From Moniliophthora roreri (Eukaryota; Basidiomycota; Agaricomycetes; Agaricales; Marasmiaceae), in the NCBI GenBank assembly GCA_001466705.2, contig LATX02000046.1, positions 1,054,001 to 1,118,000 on the forward strand: a stretch of DNA of 64,000 nt, read 5' to 3'. A program made the translations under genes and the position numbers. A model generated the notes under the pieces. It was not told where the DNA came from. It searched no databases and worked only from the letters and a program-made list of their open reading frames with translations. Below, in pieces: positions 47,900 through 60,392 of this stretch (position 1 is its first letter; the number at the start of each line of letters is the position of its first letter).

Positions 47900-49592
47900 C
47901 TGCAGAGGCAAGAGACCCTTAATCAAGAGAGCATAAGGTAAAGAGTTCTCAATCAAAGGATGCTAGGTAAGGAATATCAAGGCAAAGATGAATATAAGGA
48001 ATCCTTAATAGAAGAATATGAAGGCAAAGGCAGAGAATTGTTAATTGGGAGAGCATAAGGTGAAAAATGCTCATTTGAAGTATGCTAAGGCAAAGATAAA
48101 GGTGAAGAATCCTCAATGTAAGGATGCTAAGGTAAGGGTAAAGGATATTTAGTTGGAGGAGCATAAGTTGAAGAATCCTTAGTTGAAGGACACTAAGGTG
48201 AAGGTGAAGTACGCCAAGTATAAAGGTGAAGGATCCTCAAGTGAAGGATGCCAAGGTAAAGGTAAAGTGTGCTTCTTCAACTAAATATTCTTTACCTTTA
48301 CCTTAGCATTCTTCACTTGAGGATTCTTTACCTTCATATCTTTACATTGAAGATTCTTCACCTTTACCTTAGTGTCCTTCAATTAAAGATTCTTCAACTT
48401 GTGCTCCTTCAACTAAATATCCTNTAAAGGCTGCAGAGGCAAGAGACCCTTAATCAAGAGAGCATAAGGTAAAGAGTCTTCAATCAAAGGATGCTAGGTA
48501 AGGAATATCAAGGCAAAGATGAACATAAAGAATCCTTAATAGAAGAATATGAAGGCAAAGGCAGAGAATTGTTAATTGAGGGAGCATAAGGTGAAAAATG
48601 CTCATTTGAAGTATGCTAAGGCAAAGATAAAGGTTAAGAATCCTTGATGTAAGGATATGAGGTAAAGGTAAAGGATATTTAGTTGAAGGAGCATAAGTTG
48701 AAGAATCCTTAATTGAAGGATGCTAAGGTGAAGTATGCTAAGGCAAAGATAAAGGTTAAGAATCCTTGATGTAAGGATATGAGGTAAAGGTAAAGGATAT
48801 TTAGTTGAAGGAGCATAAGTTGAAGAATCCTTAATTGAAGGATGCTAAGGTAAAGGTGAAGTATGTCAAGTATAAAGGTGAAGGTGAAGAATCCTCAGTG
48901 TAAAGATATAAAGGTAAAGGATCCTCAAGTGAAGGATGCCAAGGTAAAGGTAAAGTGTGCTTCTTCAACTAAATATTCTTTACCTTTACCTTGGCATCCT
49001 TCACTTGAGGATCCTTCACCTTTATACTTGGCGTACTTCACCTTCACCTTAGTGTCCTTCAACTAAGGATTCTTCAACTTATGCTCCTCCAACTAAATAT
49101 CCTTTACCCTTACCTTAGCATCCTTACATTGAGGATTCTTCACCTTTATCTTTGCCTTAGCATACTTCACCTTTACCTTAGCATCCTTCAATTAAGGATT
49201 CCTCAACTTACACTCCTTCAACTAAATATCCTTTACCTTTACCTCACATCCTTACATTAAGGAATCCTCACTTTTATCTTTGCCTTAGCATACTTCACCT
49301 TTACTATGCTCTACTTGAGGACTGTTCACCTTTGTATCTTTCTATGAAGAATTTCTTGCCTTTGCATCCTTCTATTAAGGATTCTTCACCTTCACCTTTG
49401 CCTTAGCATACTTCAAATGAGCATTTTTCACCTTATGCTCTCCCAATTAACAATTCTCTGCCTTTGCCTTCATATTCTTCTATTAAGGATTCCTTATATT
49501 CATCTTTGCCTTGATATTCCTTACCTAGCATCCTTTGATTGAGAACTCTTTACCTTATGCTCTCTTGATTAATAGTCTCTTGCCTTTGCAGC
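47900..49592. repeat. Palindromic Lys-codon-rich minisatellite
   Basis: Imperfect tandem units built on AAGGTAAAGGTAAAGGAT and GAAGGATGCTAAGGT run rightward, then the whole array returns as its reverse complement. One turn-around lies near 48275 and another near 48965, both at GTGCTTCTTCAACTAAATAT. The sequence starting GCTGCAGAGGCAAGAGAC at 47905 returns in inverse at 49592. The single N at 48424 joins two copies of the same left arm. Short frames read KVKVKDPQVKDAKVKVK-like but are not genes. Confidence 0.75.
48424..48424. other. Single N: unresolved join in the palindromic array
   Basis: The sequence directly after the N (AAAGGCTGCAGAGGCAAGAG) repeats the array start at about 47898, so the N joins two partial reads of one structure or two true copies. 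This cannot be told apart here. Confidence 0.8.
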
Positions 49593-49924
49593 CTTTCTGA
49601 GCTTGTTTTATCTTATCCTATCAGTATTTTCTGAGCATTTTCAGGCAGGGGAAATTTAATATATTCTCAGCATGGAAATTATTCTAATATATTGTATTAT
49701 CTATTAATTCTCAGAATCTGAAAATTCTATATCTTGTGCTGTTGAAAATTTAGCACTCTTCAGACATATTCTTGTTGAGGGGACACAATCAAAATTAAGG
49801 ATTTATATATGGTTTTTTAAATTTTTCTTTGCAAGAAGATTAAGTGTTTTCTCAATCAGAAAACCATGCTAAAATAATACCTTGTACATAGTGTTAAGGT
49901 ATAATTTGTATGTTCACAAAAGTC

Positions 49925-50724
49925 CAATCCCATGTAGCAATTAACTATGTTGAGTATATTTGGTGACCAAAAGGTTGATTTATTGTGTTTTAGACCCTAC
50001 ACAGTGTTGCTGAGTCAAACTATCCTTCTGCATAGCTACTTCTGTGTAGCTACTGATTCTGGACCAGTCTTGTACTTGGACCTGCTACCCTTCCCATTGG
50101 TTTACTTCTGCATAGCCACTTCTACCATTAGATTGGTGGATATCATGGTCTAGACCTCCCTCATATTCATTTTCATTCTGTCCCACATACAACCTTCTAG
50201 ATTATTATTGATTTCCTGTGCATTCAATACCCATTAATAATCCTGCAGACACCTGGTTGGTCTGTTATATTCACCTGAGAGTGCCTTCAAAGCTCCACAT
50301 AGGAATAGGTTTCAACTGTGTACTATAGCTCTAATAGTAATGATAGATATTAAGTCTATTGATGCATTATTATGCAGTGTAATTGTAAAGTGACTAGTAA
50401 AGTGCACTTAGACTGTGGATTCCACTGATATCTATTACTTTCCATTTAGAATTAGTAGTTTCTGGCCTGTTTTATTGACCAAGGACCCTCACAGCAATGC
50501 TCCACTGTAATATAGAGGAATAGTATAGTCTACTATCCTCATCTAAGTTGTGTTACAGTGTTAGTTATTAGACTTATTAGAACTTGGTGCTTGAAACTTA
50601 GATGCCATATCAGATCTCTCTAGTTGTTGAGTCACATGGAAACCACATGTACTCTGGGCTCTTTCTCTAGTATTTGACATGAAAAGTACATGATTTTGTG
50701 TCTAGACCAAAATTAGGCACATCA
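49925..50724 (-). mobile_element. LTR-like repeat, copy 3, inverted and truncated
   Basis: The reverse complement of 49925-50724 begins TGATGTGCCTAATTTTGGTC and follows copies 1 and 2 for about 800 bp. The remaining 600 bp are absent. It sits inside repeat family C (junction at about 50725, after ACTATATTGG in inverse). Confidence 0.6.
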
Positions 50725-52130
50725 CCAATATAGTCTGACTCTACAGAGTTCAAGACTTCTTTAAGACAACTACAGTACACAGCATACTAGAAAAGGTCCT
50801 AGACCAGTTTCTACAAAGAGCTTAATTGCAGGCCTACCCTTTGTCAAGACTCTAAGTGTGTCACAACCTGATACCTAACACAGGCCAAAATTATCTCTTA
50901 GAAAAGTGCCAAGTGCACTAAAGATGTTACTCTTTGTCTCTTATGATGCAAGTTCATTATTAGATTTCTATCTCTCTAGAGTCACTCAGGACCAATTTCC
51001 AGAGCCTGAAGTGAGGAAGCAAAACTGGAATGGCACACAAAGTTATACACCAAACAAACTCTTCATGTATTCACAATTGGAGGGGGCAGAGTTACTTGAG
51101 TATGTATGAATATCTAGCTGTCCTTATATACTGTCCAAGGAATATATTTATAAGAAAATGTAAATAAGATTTAATGATTCAAGCAAATAATAAATAAGTG
51201 ACTGAGATACTAAAAAAGGAAGGATTCAGATGTCACAGAGTCTGGCCATTAGAGTATCTGACCATATCTGTACAGGTATCTGTTTTCTGGATGTTCTAGA
51301 CTCTTAGATATTTGATTCTTCTCTTTTCTGGATGGGTCTGGACAGATAGATGAGTCCATCTATTCCACATTCTCTTTTCCAGCATCCACACAGCCACAGA
51401 TGTCCAGGTTTCAAAGCTTCTGAGGCTGGAACATACTGTTTCTGTTTCTGTCTCCTTTAATAATTTGTTCTTGATCTTATCTAGGACTTTTCATTCCTTA
51501 GATATTAACTATATGTCTCATTGTATCTGTATTCAAGTAGTTATGCTTACTCTGAGGTGTTTCAACTCTTTTTGACAGTGCATTGCCCCTTGTTAAGTCA
51601 TTTCATCTATTTGCACCATGTTAGGACTCTTTATTAAGAGATCATCTGCTTTGACTCTGATCTGCATATTGAATTCCAATATCTGATCATTCTCTGATTG
51701 TTCCTTTCCAGGTTATCTCTCTGTTCTAATGTCTTCTCTAAGTACTTCTGTACTGTATGACTGTATGACTACACATTGCACTTTGCAGATGTTATAGAAA
51801 AGTAAATAAATTGAAAAATCCTATTAATAGCACTTTGAGAAAGCTTGGTTAACTAGCCAATGCATTTGTATAGTTAGATTCTCTACAGGTTCCAGGAGTG
51901 ATCTGCTTTGGATCTGATACATAGATGAGTCAGAAAGTACAGCTTAGACACCTCTTTATAGCATATTGTATAGCTCTTTGTACTTTCCAAAGTACTATAG
52001 CTTCTCTAAGGCAATGACTAGCAGACTGGGCTCACTCTAGTCTTTATTATCTATTATCTCATGTTATATTAAAGTGTTCCAATTTTAAAGTAGTGTAAAT
52101 TAAATAAAATCAGGTCTTTTCTAGAATTGC
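50725..52130 (-). repeat. Repeat family C, right copy (inverted)
   Basis: Read in inverse, 52130 to 50728 matches the left copy (40600-41100 and 42560-43440) without the LTR-like insertion. This confirms that the insertion at 41111 interrupts an older repeat. No protein domain recognised. Confidence 0.6.
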
Positions 52131-52204
52131 CATATCATCCTGCATTGTCCACACTTGGTTCTTCCCAGCTAAAATCTAACTATTGTTGCCTATTTTCACT
52201 GGGC

Positions 52205-52760
52205 TATAATCTTCATTGTTGCACCTGGACTCTTCATGCAAAATCTTTCTTGGATTAACATGTAAAGAAGGGAGCAGTAGGCCAGCACCAGTGCTGTGCC
52301 CACCCCTCCCCCCCTCCCCCTGCCAATGCTCATGGTAAGTGCTTTATATTACAGTTCAGTATCAACACTGACAATGCTCTATCTATTAGCTTGACCTTGA
52401 AATCAACATTCTTCTATTGTAAGTGCTATAATCTTCAAGTAACTGCTTTCTATCATACTGCACACCATTTGTTGGCATGCTGAAGAAAAAAAACAGGTGT
52501 TAGCCCTCAATATAAAGTTGGAACTCAGAACAGGTCAGTTGGTTGTTAAGTATATCTATGTACAGTTGTCACCTCTTCTTCCTTGAGTCTAGCTGATGCT
52601 CATACAATTTGTTAGGTTGACAAATGGCCCAGTTCATTCTACCTGGATCTCACAGTAAGCTATCATTCTTTTGCAATGCTACCACAATCTTACACAATAT
52701 CTGGTGCTGCTCAAGGACTCATGTTGCAGAGCAGATTTCATTTCAAGTTTACAAGTATTG
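52205..52760 (+). pseudogene. CpG-depleted relic of the gene at 60393-61268
   Basis: Colinear with 60640-61200: GTCACCTCTTCTTCCTTGAG (52569 on) matches GTCACCTCTTCTTTCTCGAG (60970 on), and CAGTAAGC...ATGCTACCA is shared at the next exon end. Many differences are CG in the 60-kb copy against TG or CA here (CAGTCGTC/CAGTTGTC, CATACGATTTG/CATACAATTTG, GCGTCGCA/CATGTTGCA). Reading frames are broken. It lies inside the CpG-poor island. Confidence 0.7.
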
Positions 52761-53114
52761 CAATTTAACACTATAATCCCACCTCTGACATTGTCCAGCA
52801 ACTTTAAATTTGTAGGCCCACTTAATAGAGTATGAATTCTATGTTTCTGTTCCAAATTCATGACAAGTTAAAGATTAATCAGTAAATCTCAACATAATCT
52901 CTTCAGAATATAGTAATACTTATAGAGAAGTGTAAAGTCCAACTGTAGATACCTGGGGCCAAAGCATAGTTCAACTTCATAAATAATGTCAAACTATACT
53001 ACAAAACACTATGTGAAAAGTACAGCAGCTGTTCCTTTCATTCAAGCTCTGTCTCCTACTTAGATACCATCAGCCTCATGTTTCCTCTATTCTCTGTTAC
53101 TGTCTCCTACTGCT

Positions 53115-56100
53115 TTATCTGTTACCATTGGATTGTTTGCTTGCTTCACTGACTGAATCTGTCTCTACCTCTTTCTTCTCTCCATCTATCTGAATTTCAG
53201 TATCCTGCCTACTACTGCTCTCTGGATTCCATTCCACCTTGACTAGATCATGTATCTTCCAGCGCCCAGACCAGAAAGTGGTGACATCCTGAATGGCAAT
53301 CTCTCCAGCACCATATGGAACATTGAAGCAAAAGATAACTTGCTCCAAATCCCATTTGTTTTGTTGAACAGGAACTTCATGTATCAAAGCCTTGTCAAGA
53401 TCTGACTGCAAAGTAGCCTTGAGAGAAATTGTTCTGGATCCCCTGCACACATTTAGTGTGACCTTGAGCTCTCCTGCACTTGGGCAATAGAATAGAACCA
53501 GACATCTTCCAGTGTCATAGAGTTGGATGTAATCACCCATTGCTTGAATATCTTCAGCCCAATAGGATTCAAATCCTACTGTAGATGCAAAAGACTTATT
53601 GTTCTGTGCCCTCTCCTTCCATGACTGCCTATTTGTGAAAATGGCTTTGCAGTATGGCTGTTCACAATCCTCTTCTGGTTCATGGCACTCCATTCCAGCA
53701 AGGCACACAAGGTTGGAATTGCTGGTAATGAAGTTTGTTACCACAGATCTATTATCATCTGTGAGGTCAAAGGACCTTATAAGTGTGGTAAGTTGCTTTG
53801 ATGCAGCAATAAGAGGGAGATAGTCTCTCAGAGTATTTGCCCTTGCTCTGTTATTTTCTTCCCCATGCACTTCTTCTGCATCCTCTGTATCTTCTATCTT
53901 CTTTCCCTCTCTGACCTTCTGCTGAGACATAGATAAAGGCACAAGAAGTTCAACAGCAACACACTGTGTGTTTTTGTGTAAGGCCTCTAGTGTGAATGAT
54001 TGGACATATGGGCCCCATGAGGCAGAGTCAGGGATTTCTATAAATGACCCCCATAGGCCCCTGCCTGAATGTGCTTGTGAGAAGCCATGAGACAGAATGC
54101 TCTGAAGGTGGAAGAACATAGCATTAAGCATCATTTTGAGCTTTTGCTGTGAAGTTGGTGTGATGGAATATGTGTCTTCAATTTGAAAGTTGGCAATTTT
54201 CTGGATCCAGTAATCAAGGCTAGTATTAGAGACAAGTTTGTCCAAATTGTCTGTCACAGACTCAATTGGTGTGCCTGGTGATGAAGAGGAAATATGTTCA
54301 AGGAGTGCATTTGCTGTTGTGTGGAGATCCTCAGATTCTCTGAGGTGTAACAGTGCCTGCAACACATTATCCCATCTCTCACTCAGTCTTCCTTCATCTC
54401 TAGTATATGTCCACTTGTATCCTTTGGATCTGGCAATTGCCTGTTCCTTCTCTGTGGCAATACGTGACTGCATTGCTTGAATGCATTCTGGGAGGATCTG
54501 TTGCAATACAGTTGGATCCCCTATATCTGTCTCCTGGTGCCACAAGTGCAATTCCAGCACAAAGCTCTCCACAAGGAATAATACCTCACCATAGAAGGAG
54601 GTGGCATGGAGATCAATAATTTCTCCTCTGTATAGATCATCTCTAGCAGCCAGCTGTGCAAGCATGGGTCCTCTGGCTTGACAGTATTCTGACTTTAATC
54701 TCCATGGCTGAGCCAGATCCATGTACTTCTTGTCATATGTGCTCAGAAGAATATTTATAGGTCTGTGTGAATCTCCATGAACATGTCTGGGATCAGGAAC
54801 AGAATCAGAAAGACCAAGGAGATTCCATCTGACTGCAAGAGTGGGATGCTGCTGTCCTCCAAATAGATGTGCACTGAGTAGTTGTGAATGATCAACCACT
54901 TGGAGATATGGCTGACTACCAATGAATGAATCATACTTTTTGAAGATTTGGCTGCCAATAGTAGCCAGAAGTGCTCCAGTAGGAGGATATGTTTTCAAGG
55001 TGGTTGAGAACACCTCAAAATCACCACTGGCATCAGCAGAAAAGGTGAGTGGAGGGCGGGAATCAGCAAACTGAACAGTTGTATACAGTTGCTTGATCTT
55101 ATTATGAGCCAAGATACTGTAGAACAATGTGATAGAGTTGGAGTCCAGTCGTTGTAGAGGTCCAACCCATGCAGTGGCCATATTGAGGAAGTCTGATTCA
55201 TTGTGAACAATGAATGTTTGTGGGAAAGATGTATAGCCAGATGATACTCCTAAATCATAGCAGTTATATGGTGATGTGATAAGGGGAAAGAAGGTTTCTG
55301 AATCTTTGCTAGGACCAGAATAGGTCAGTGGGTGCAGTTGAAGTGACATTGTCAACCCTGTACCCTCATCCCAACTTGGATTCAGTCCCCACAGGGCAAT
55401 CCGGAGCAGAGAAAGTGCAGTTTCCAATCCAAACCACACATATGGTGCCTTCACATTGCCAGTCTGGTCAACAAGACTGAAGCAGCCAACATATCCTGCA
55501 ACAAGCATCACCATGCCAATGACCATGATGAAATGGTAAAGGACCAGATGCCAGTCTAGAGCTAGGAGGGGTAGGAGGGCCTCTAGCTCTTCATGCTCTG
55601 AAGTGGCTGTATTTTGCTGCTTCCCCATGTTAGAGATAAATTGTTGTTGGAGGTGGTGGAGAATTGACTTCCTGGGAAGATCAAAATGTTTGTGAATGCG
55701 GTTCTCTAGCACAGTACTTTGAGTCCCATGAGTGCCAACATGAACCTCATCTTTGAAGTGATGATTCCTCTGAGCCTTCAACCACATGAGGGTAATATTG
55801 GCAATGGAATGTATTCGGCGCTGTAGTACTAGCTGTGTACATACAATGCAGAGGAAAGAGCCGAATGAGCGGAGCAAGGGGAAAAGCCATGATACAGGGC
55901 GATCCCAATGACCTTTCATGAGGTAAAGGTAAGGGGTGATACTGAGTACTGCACTTAGCAGAGATGATAGGATGAGCATGTGGTTCCACGAGCATTCCTA
56001 GGATATGAGCTCATCAGCCATCAAAAAAAAAAAGACTGCCTAGACAGGCGACTCACCATCAGATAGTGTTTCACGGAACCAGATACCCGACTAAAGATGC

Positions 56101-56737
56101 CCATGACGCCCTTCCAAACAGTGCGCTGGAGAGTTGTTCTACTGTTGGGAGCATTCACTGCCTGTGACTGAGCTTCAACATCAACATTCTCCTGTGCAGC
56201 TTGTCCATGGGTTGTTCCTCTGGGTTTCTGCTTGACTTTCGGACCCCCCACCACTGCCCTGTTATCCCCCCACTGATTCCCTACTAACCCTCCTTGACCC
56301 TCCACTGACCCCTGCAGTGCCGCCGCCATCCCCTTCCCCTCTAAGAGCTCAAACCTCTTCACCAAGTTTGGATCATCAATATGCCGGTTCTCAAGAAGCT
56401 TTTGCACCCTGAGCTCTGCACCATACCGGCCGGTTTCCTTGTCTATAGTGACCATTGACGATACTGAGCCAGGGGTGGAGAAGCCAGCGTCATCAAGCCA
56501 ACGGCCTCCATAGAACGGGTAGGTGATAGTTGCCATCCATGTTGCAAACGCTACTTTAACGGCTCCTAGGCTTCCGAATAATGATAACGTAGCTGCGGCA
56601 GAATACAAGTAGCCCTTTTCGAGGGAGGAGCCAATGTGTCGCTCTACTTGCTCTGTGCCGAGAAGGGGAAGGAGGGCAGCGACATCCTGGATGCCGCTAG
56701 ACAGCGTATTGCCAAAGTTGATGGATTTATCGGACAT
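53115..56737 (-). CDS. Large uncharacterised basidiomycete membrane protein
   Basis: Exon 1 starts at 56737 and ends KHYLM near 56055 (donor GTGAGT). A short intron with CCTAG acceptor near 56000 joins in phase to ECSWNHMLILSSLLSAVLSI, and exon 2 runs uninterrupted to 53115. The full protein has almost 1,200 residues. The N terminus SSGIQDVAALLPLLGTEQVE and the following ATLSLFGSLGAVKVAFATWM belong to a multi-copy family I recognise from mushroom genomes, with no known function. Hydrophobic segments occur at ATLSLFGSLGAVKVAF, MLILSSLLSAVLSITPYLYL, FGSFLCIVCTQLVL and YHFIMVIGMVMLVAGYVGCF, so it is probably membrane bound. Only exon 1 and the first 200 bp of exon 2 have normal CpG; the rest has fewer than ten CpG in 2.7 kb, yet stays open. 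Confidence 0.75.
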
Positions 56738-57019
56738 GGTTTAGATCTGTGGACGGATGAGCAACGACATTGAATTGCATGGACTGGGGGAGTAGAAATA
56801 CCTTGCTAATGCGATGAGGGTTTGGGGTAGGGAAGGACCTTGTGTATGTCGTGTACTATTTGAGAACCGAGGTTCCGATTTCATCGTGGTGTTGTCAACA
56901 TTGACAGCTTTGATTCTACCTGTCGCGAATAGTGATAAGTCTGCTTGATTGATTAATGTTACAGTACTTGGGCTAATTGTTGTCAATTTCACTGTAATAG
57001 GAACAAATGACATGGCTTA

Positions 57020-60000
57020 CACTTGACACGGTAGCAAACGTTGTCTCACTATCATGAGAGCACTGCAGCTCCTGTTAGCAGCGAGCCTCTCGTACTGAGG
57101 ACTATGTCTACTGTCGCAGGGAAAATGAGATTTCCATAATCGGTACATATGGACGGGCTTCGCCTTAGGTACGCCTGCCCTCCAGTCTTCTCTCGATCTT
57201 TTCCGATCAGGCTAACATTCTCGTCATTAGCACCGTGTTCAGAAGGTGTTCCCATGTCAGCGTTGCTCAGGCTTTGCGCAACCCTTCAAAGATGGAAAAA
57301 AGAGCAAACCCTTCGCCTACCAGTTTTGACATCCTGTACGTTTGCGACCATTCCTTTTTGACAATAAATTGACATATGCCTGCCCTAGATACTCGTCCCT
57401 TCCAATGTTGGTACCGGTCGCACAGAAGATGACTCAGGCGACACGTGTTAGTTCATCATACACGACCATCCTCCTCCCGACCACCATCTATGGATTCTGA
57501 ATTCACGTCTTGGCGCATGCAGAACGAACCGGAGAATCGAGCAGATGTCAACCAAATTCTCAACCCCACAAGGAAGGAATTGATGCCCGAAGAGATTAAC
57601 TTTAAAATATGGAGGTCTTGCAAGGAAGCTGGGGCTTGAAAGCTGGTTTTAAGGTGAGTTTTACTTTCTCATTGGTAAATGCCAATGCTAATGCTATTCC
57701 TTCGACAGCGAACGCTCTTTTCTCGGTCGGACGAGCTCTTCTAGGCTACATTGAAGAGCCTTGCCATTCGTCTTCGATAAAAGTCTAAAAATTTTCGTTC
57801 CCGCTCGTCGAAGGTCACTCGTTTATTCTACACTATTGTATGCAGTGCCAGAATAAACGAACCCTCCACAATCAGTACAGGTACACGGGTTTTTTGGTTT
57901 CACCCTTGGTTCGTCTTCCCTCAAGTACTCTCTCAACACCTTCCTAACCAGGATTATATATCTTCGGTGAAGTCGTTCCCATGTCGAATTTCTTCAAGCT
58001 TTACGCGGTTCCTCAAACATGGAAAAAAGAACAAACGCTTTGGATCCCGATTCTGGCTATCCTGTACGTTTCCAACCATCTACCTGTCCTTTCTGAATAT
58101 GAATTGACCGATCTCTACCCTACATAATCGCCACCTGGACCTCTAGTATCGCACAAGCCGCGATCGCATGAAAGATGACTCAAGTCACACGCGTTGATTC
58201 ATCCTCGCGTATAGCTATCGACATCTCCCAGCTGCCACATGCGGCTTCCGAACTTAGAATCCTCGCCCATTGAAGAAGGAATCAGAGGCAGATGCCAACT
58301 CGATGCTAACTCGAGCCGAACGTGTACGTGTCTGTACAAACCTCGAAGAGGTTATAGCGTGTTAACCCGTATCGTCGTGCAGGATATCAGCTCTTCACAA
58401 CGCAATTCCGGCCTCAGCCCCACCTCCGTATCTCTTGGCATCAGCAAGAAGCCGTCTTGCTTTATTTCCTGCTTTGATATCAGCTGGCTGCAAGGTATCT
58501 GATGGTTCTGACCGACGTTGTCCTCCTGACTACCATGTTCTCACCTGGTGTAGAGTACCTTAATCCTCGATCCAAAACGCCTGTGACCTAGCTGTTCTCA
58601 TCTGGTCAGGCTGTCCGGCTCTGATGAAGATCTTCACAGATTCTGCATGTCGCGTTCTCGAGCTTTTTTCCGTCATTCACCTACTCATATCCTCGTTAAG
58701 GGCTCTTATACTCCGTCAGTCCCAAGGCAAGAAAAACAGCCCGAATCTCGACGAAGCAGGAAGCTGGGATCGCGTAGGGGAGATAGAACTTGCAAGCAGG
58801 CTTTAGGGTGAGTTTTCACCGGGGTCATTTATCGATTGCTTTCAATGCTGAGGTTACCCATTTTGATAGCGACGCTATGGTATCCTTCAAGATGTCCAGA
58901 CACCTTATGAATTCTATATTCTTCACATCTTCTCCCTCGGGTCAATGGTCTTCATCCTTCAATGGTTCTGCACTCAACGCGAAAAGGCTTCGGGAGTGCA
59001 GCACGAGATTTGTTATCTGACGGGTGAAGGTAGCCTTCACCTGCCCCTTCTTTTCAACACTAACGGATGATGTTCAGCCTCCTTGGCCTCGAAGACAAGC
59101 GCGAATCCCAGCCATCCGGAATACCAACCACCAGACGACGTAGCTTCGTCCATGAAAATATCAGTGGCTCACAAGATGTAGCCCTCAAGAACTAGAGGGT
59201 TGGACTTCGAGCTTGCTGCTCGTATGGGTTCACTTATGAAGATTTCATCAGGCATGACGTATCTCCCGTGTCTCCACGGAACTGACGTGTTCTTTCATTA
59301 ACAACACAACTGGACATGGCAAGTTCGAAGTTCGTCAAGATTGGGTCTAGGAGCGAGCGAAATGAATTCCGGATCTGTCTGTCATTTCGGTAGGTCTTTC
59401 AGTCAGCTCTTCTTTTCGAGGCGCTCATTCCTGTTCCTGTTCGAATATTTTGAGTCCTATTTCCCTAGTACAAGCTCTTGGGCCGATATAGACCGCTGTA
59501 CCCCAAATTTACTGTTCAGCGCAAGACTGAACCGCTTTTGCTTCCATTCGCATGGTCCGACAGCCTTCCAGCAAGCAACCCTGTCAACCCGCACCCTCTT
59601 CTGCCACAAGCTCCCAAACCTTTTTGTGTCAATAACCCTCAGTATAGTTCAAACTTGGAGGAACTTACGGTATCAAACAAGACATCATCACAACCGATAT
59701 CCACAGTCCTAGCAGCGCTCAAGATACGGCAAACCCAAAAGAAACCACTCGACCTCTGGCTTCAACCGGGATACTGTGGCAACTGACGTCCTTCGAAGGA
59801 GTCGTATTTTTCTTTCTCTATCCGAGTCTTACTATGTAAACCGGAGCTCCCACAACTCCAATCCGTTTCGCCCGCGAGTTACAGTAAGGTGAGCTTGGGT
59901 TCGGCTCTTATCCTACGTTGTATGTACTTACGTTGTCGTTTCATCTAGATATACAGGAACGTGAAGGAAGTGCGATAGGTCAGACGTAGACGTTACAGCA

Positions 60001-60392
60001 GAATTAGGTGTATTATCCATTACAGTGACATGTAGCGTGCTAGTACCTCCAATATAACTGCGTATTCCAAATTCGGACGCTCGGAGCCTATTCAACCGCG
60101 TTAGATGATACCGCAAGGGAATTGCTACTAAGCTCCGATGTCGTACAGCTCCACCAAAAAACCTTTGACCAAGGCACAGTAGAATACCGCCAACGTGAGG
60201 TGGAATGAATTCAACTTCTTGGCACGCTCTGTGTTTCAAAATACGGGACGGTGAGGCTTCATCCATATCGTTCAGGCCTTGATGCGGCAAGAGCTACTAG
60301 TCAGCTCTTCGAAATTGAACGCAATTTATCAGTGGAGAACTCACCAGAACTTGCAACTATTCATGCTCTTAAAACCCAGCATGGTGCTTTAG
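57020..60392. other. Decayed, partly duplicated sequence without a confident gene
   Basis: Two diverged tandem copies can be seen. 57218-57660 resembles 57968-58800: both have an ATG-led stretch MSALLRLCATLQRWKKEQTL or MSNFFKLYAVPQTWKKEQTL, then donor GTACGTTT, then GATGACTCA-containing DNA. The second reads on to AILIAQAAIA-stop, a possible tiny hydrophobic peptide. The frame at 59478-59786 (RYRPLYPKFTVQRKTEPLLL) may be a real exon, but no join was found. The minus frame at 59928-60290 lacks support. Confidence 0.35.

Noticed and set aside
48863..49066. Lys-rich frame (KVKVKNPQ repeats)
   Set aside because: Falls in the palindromic minisatellite; the coding appearance follows from the repeat unit, and the frame breaks where the array turns.
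47900..49592. CRISPR-like array
   Set aside because: Units are contiguous and degenerate without unique spacers, and the host is a fungus.
56741..57013. Minus frame just upstream of the large membrane protein gene
   Set aside because: Ends directly before that gene's start and has no motif; more likely 5' untranslated or promoter sequence.
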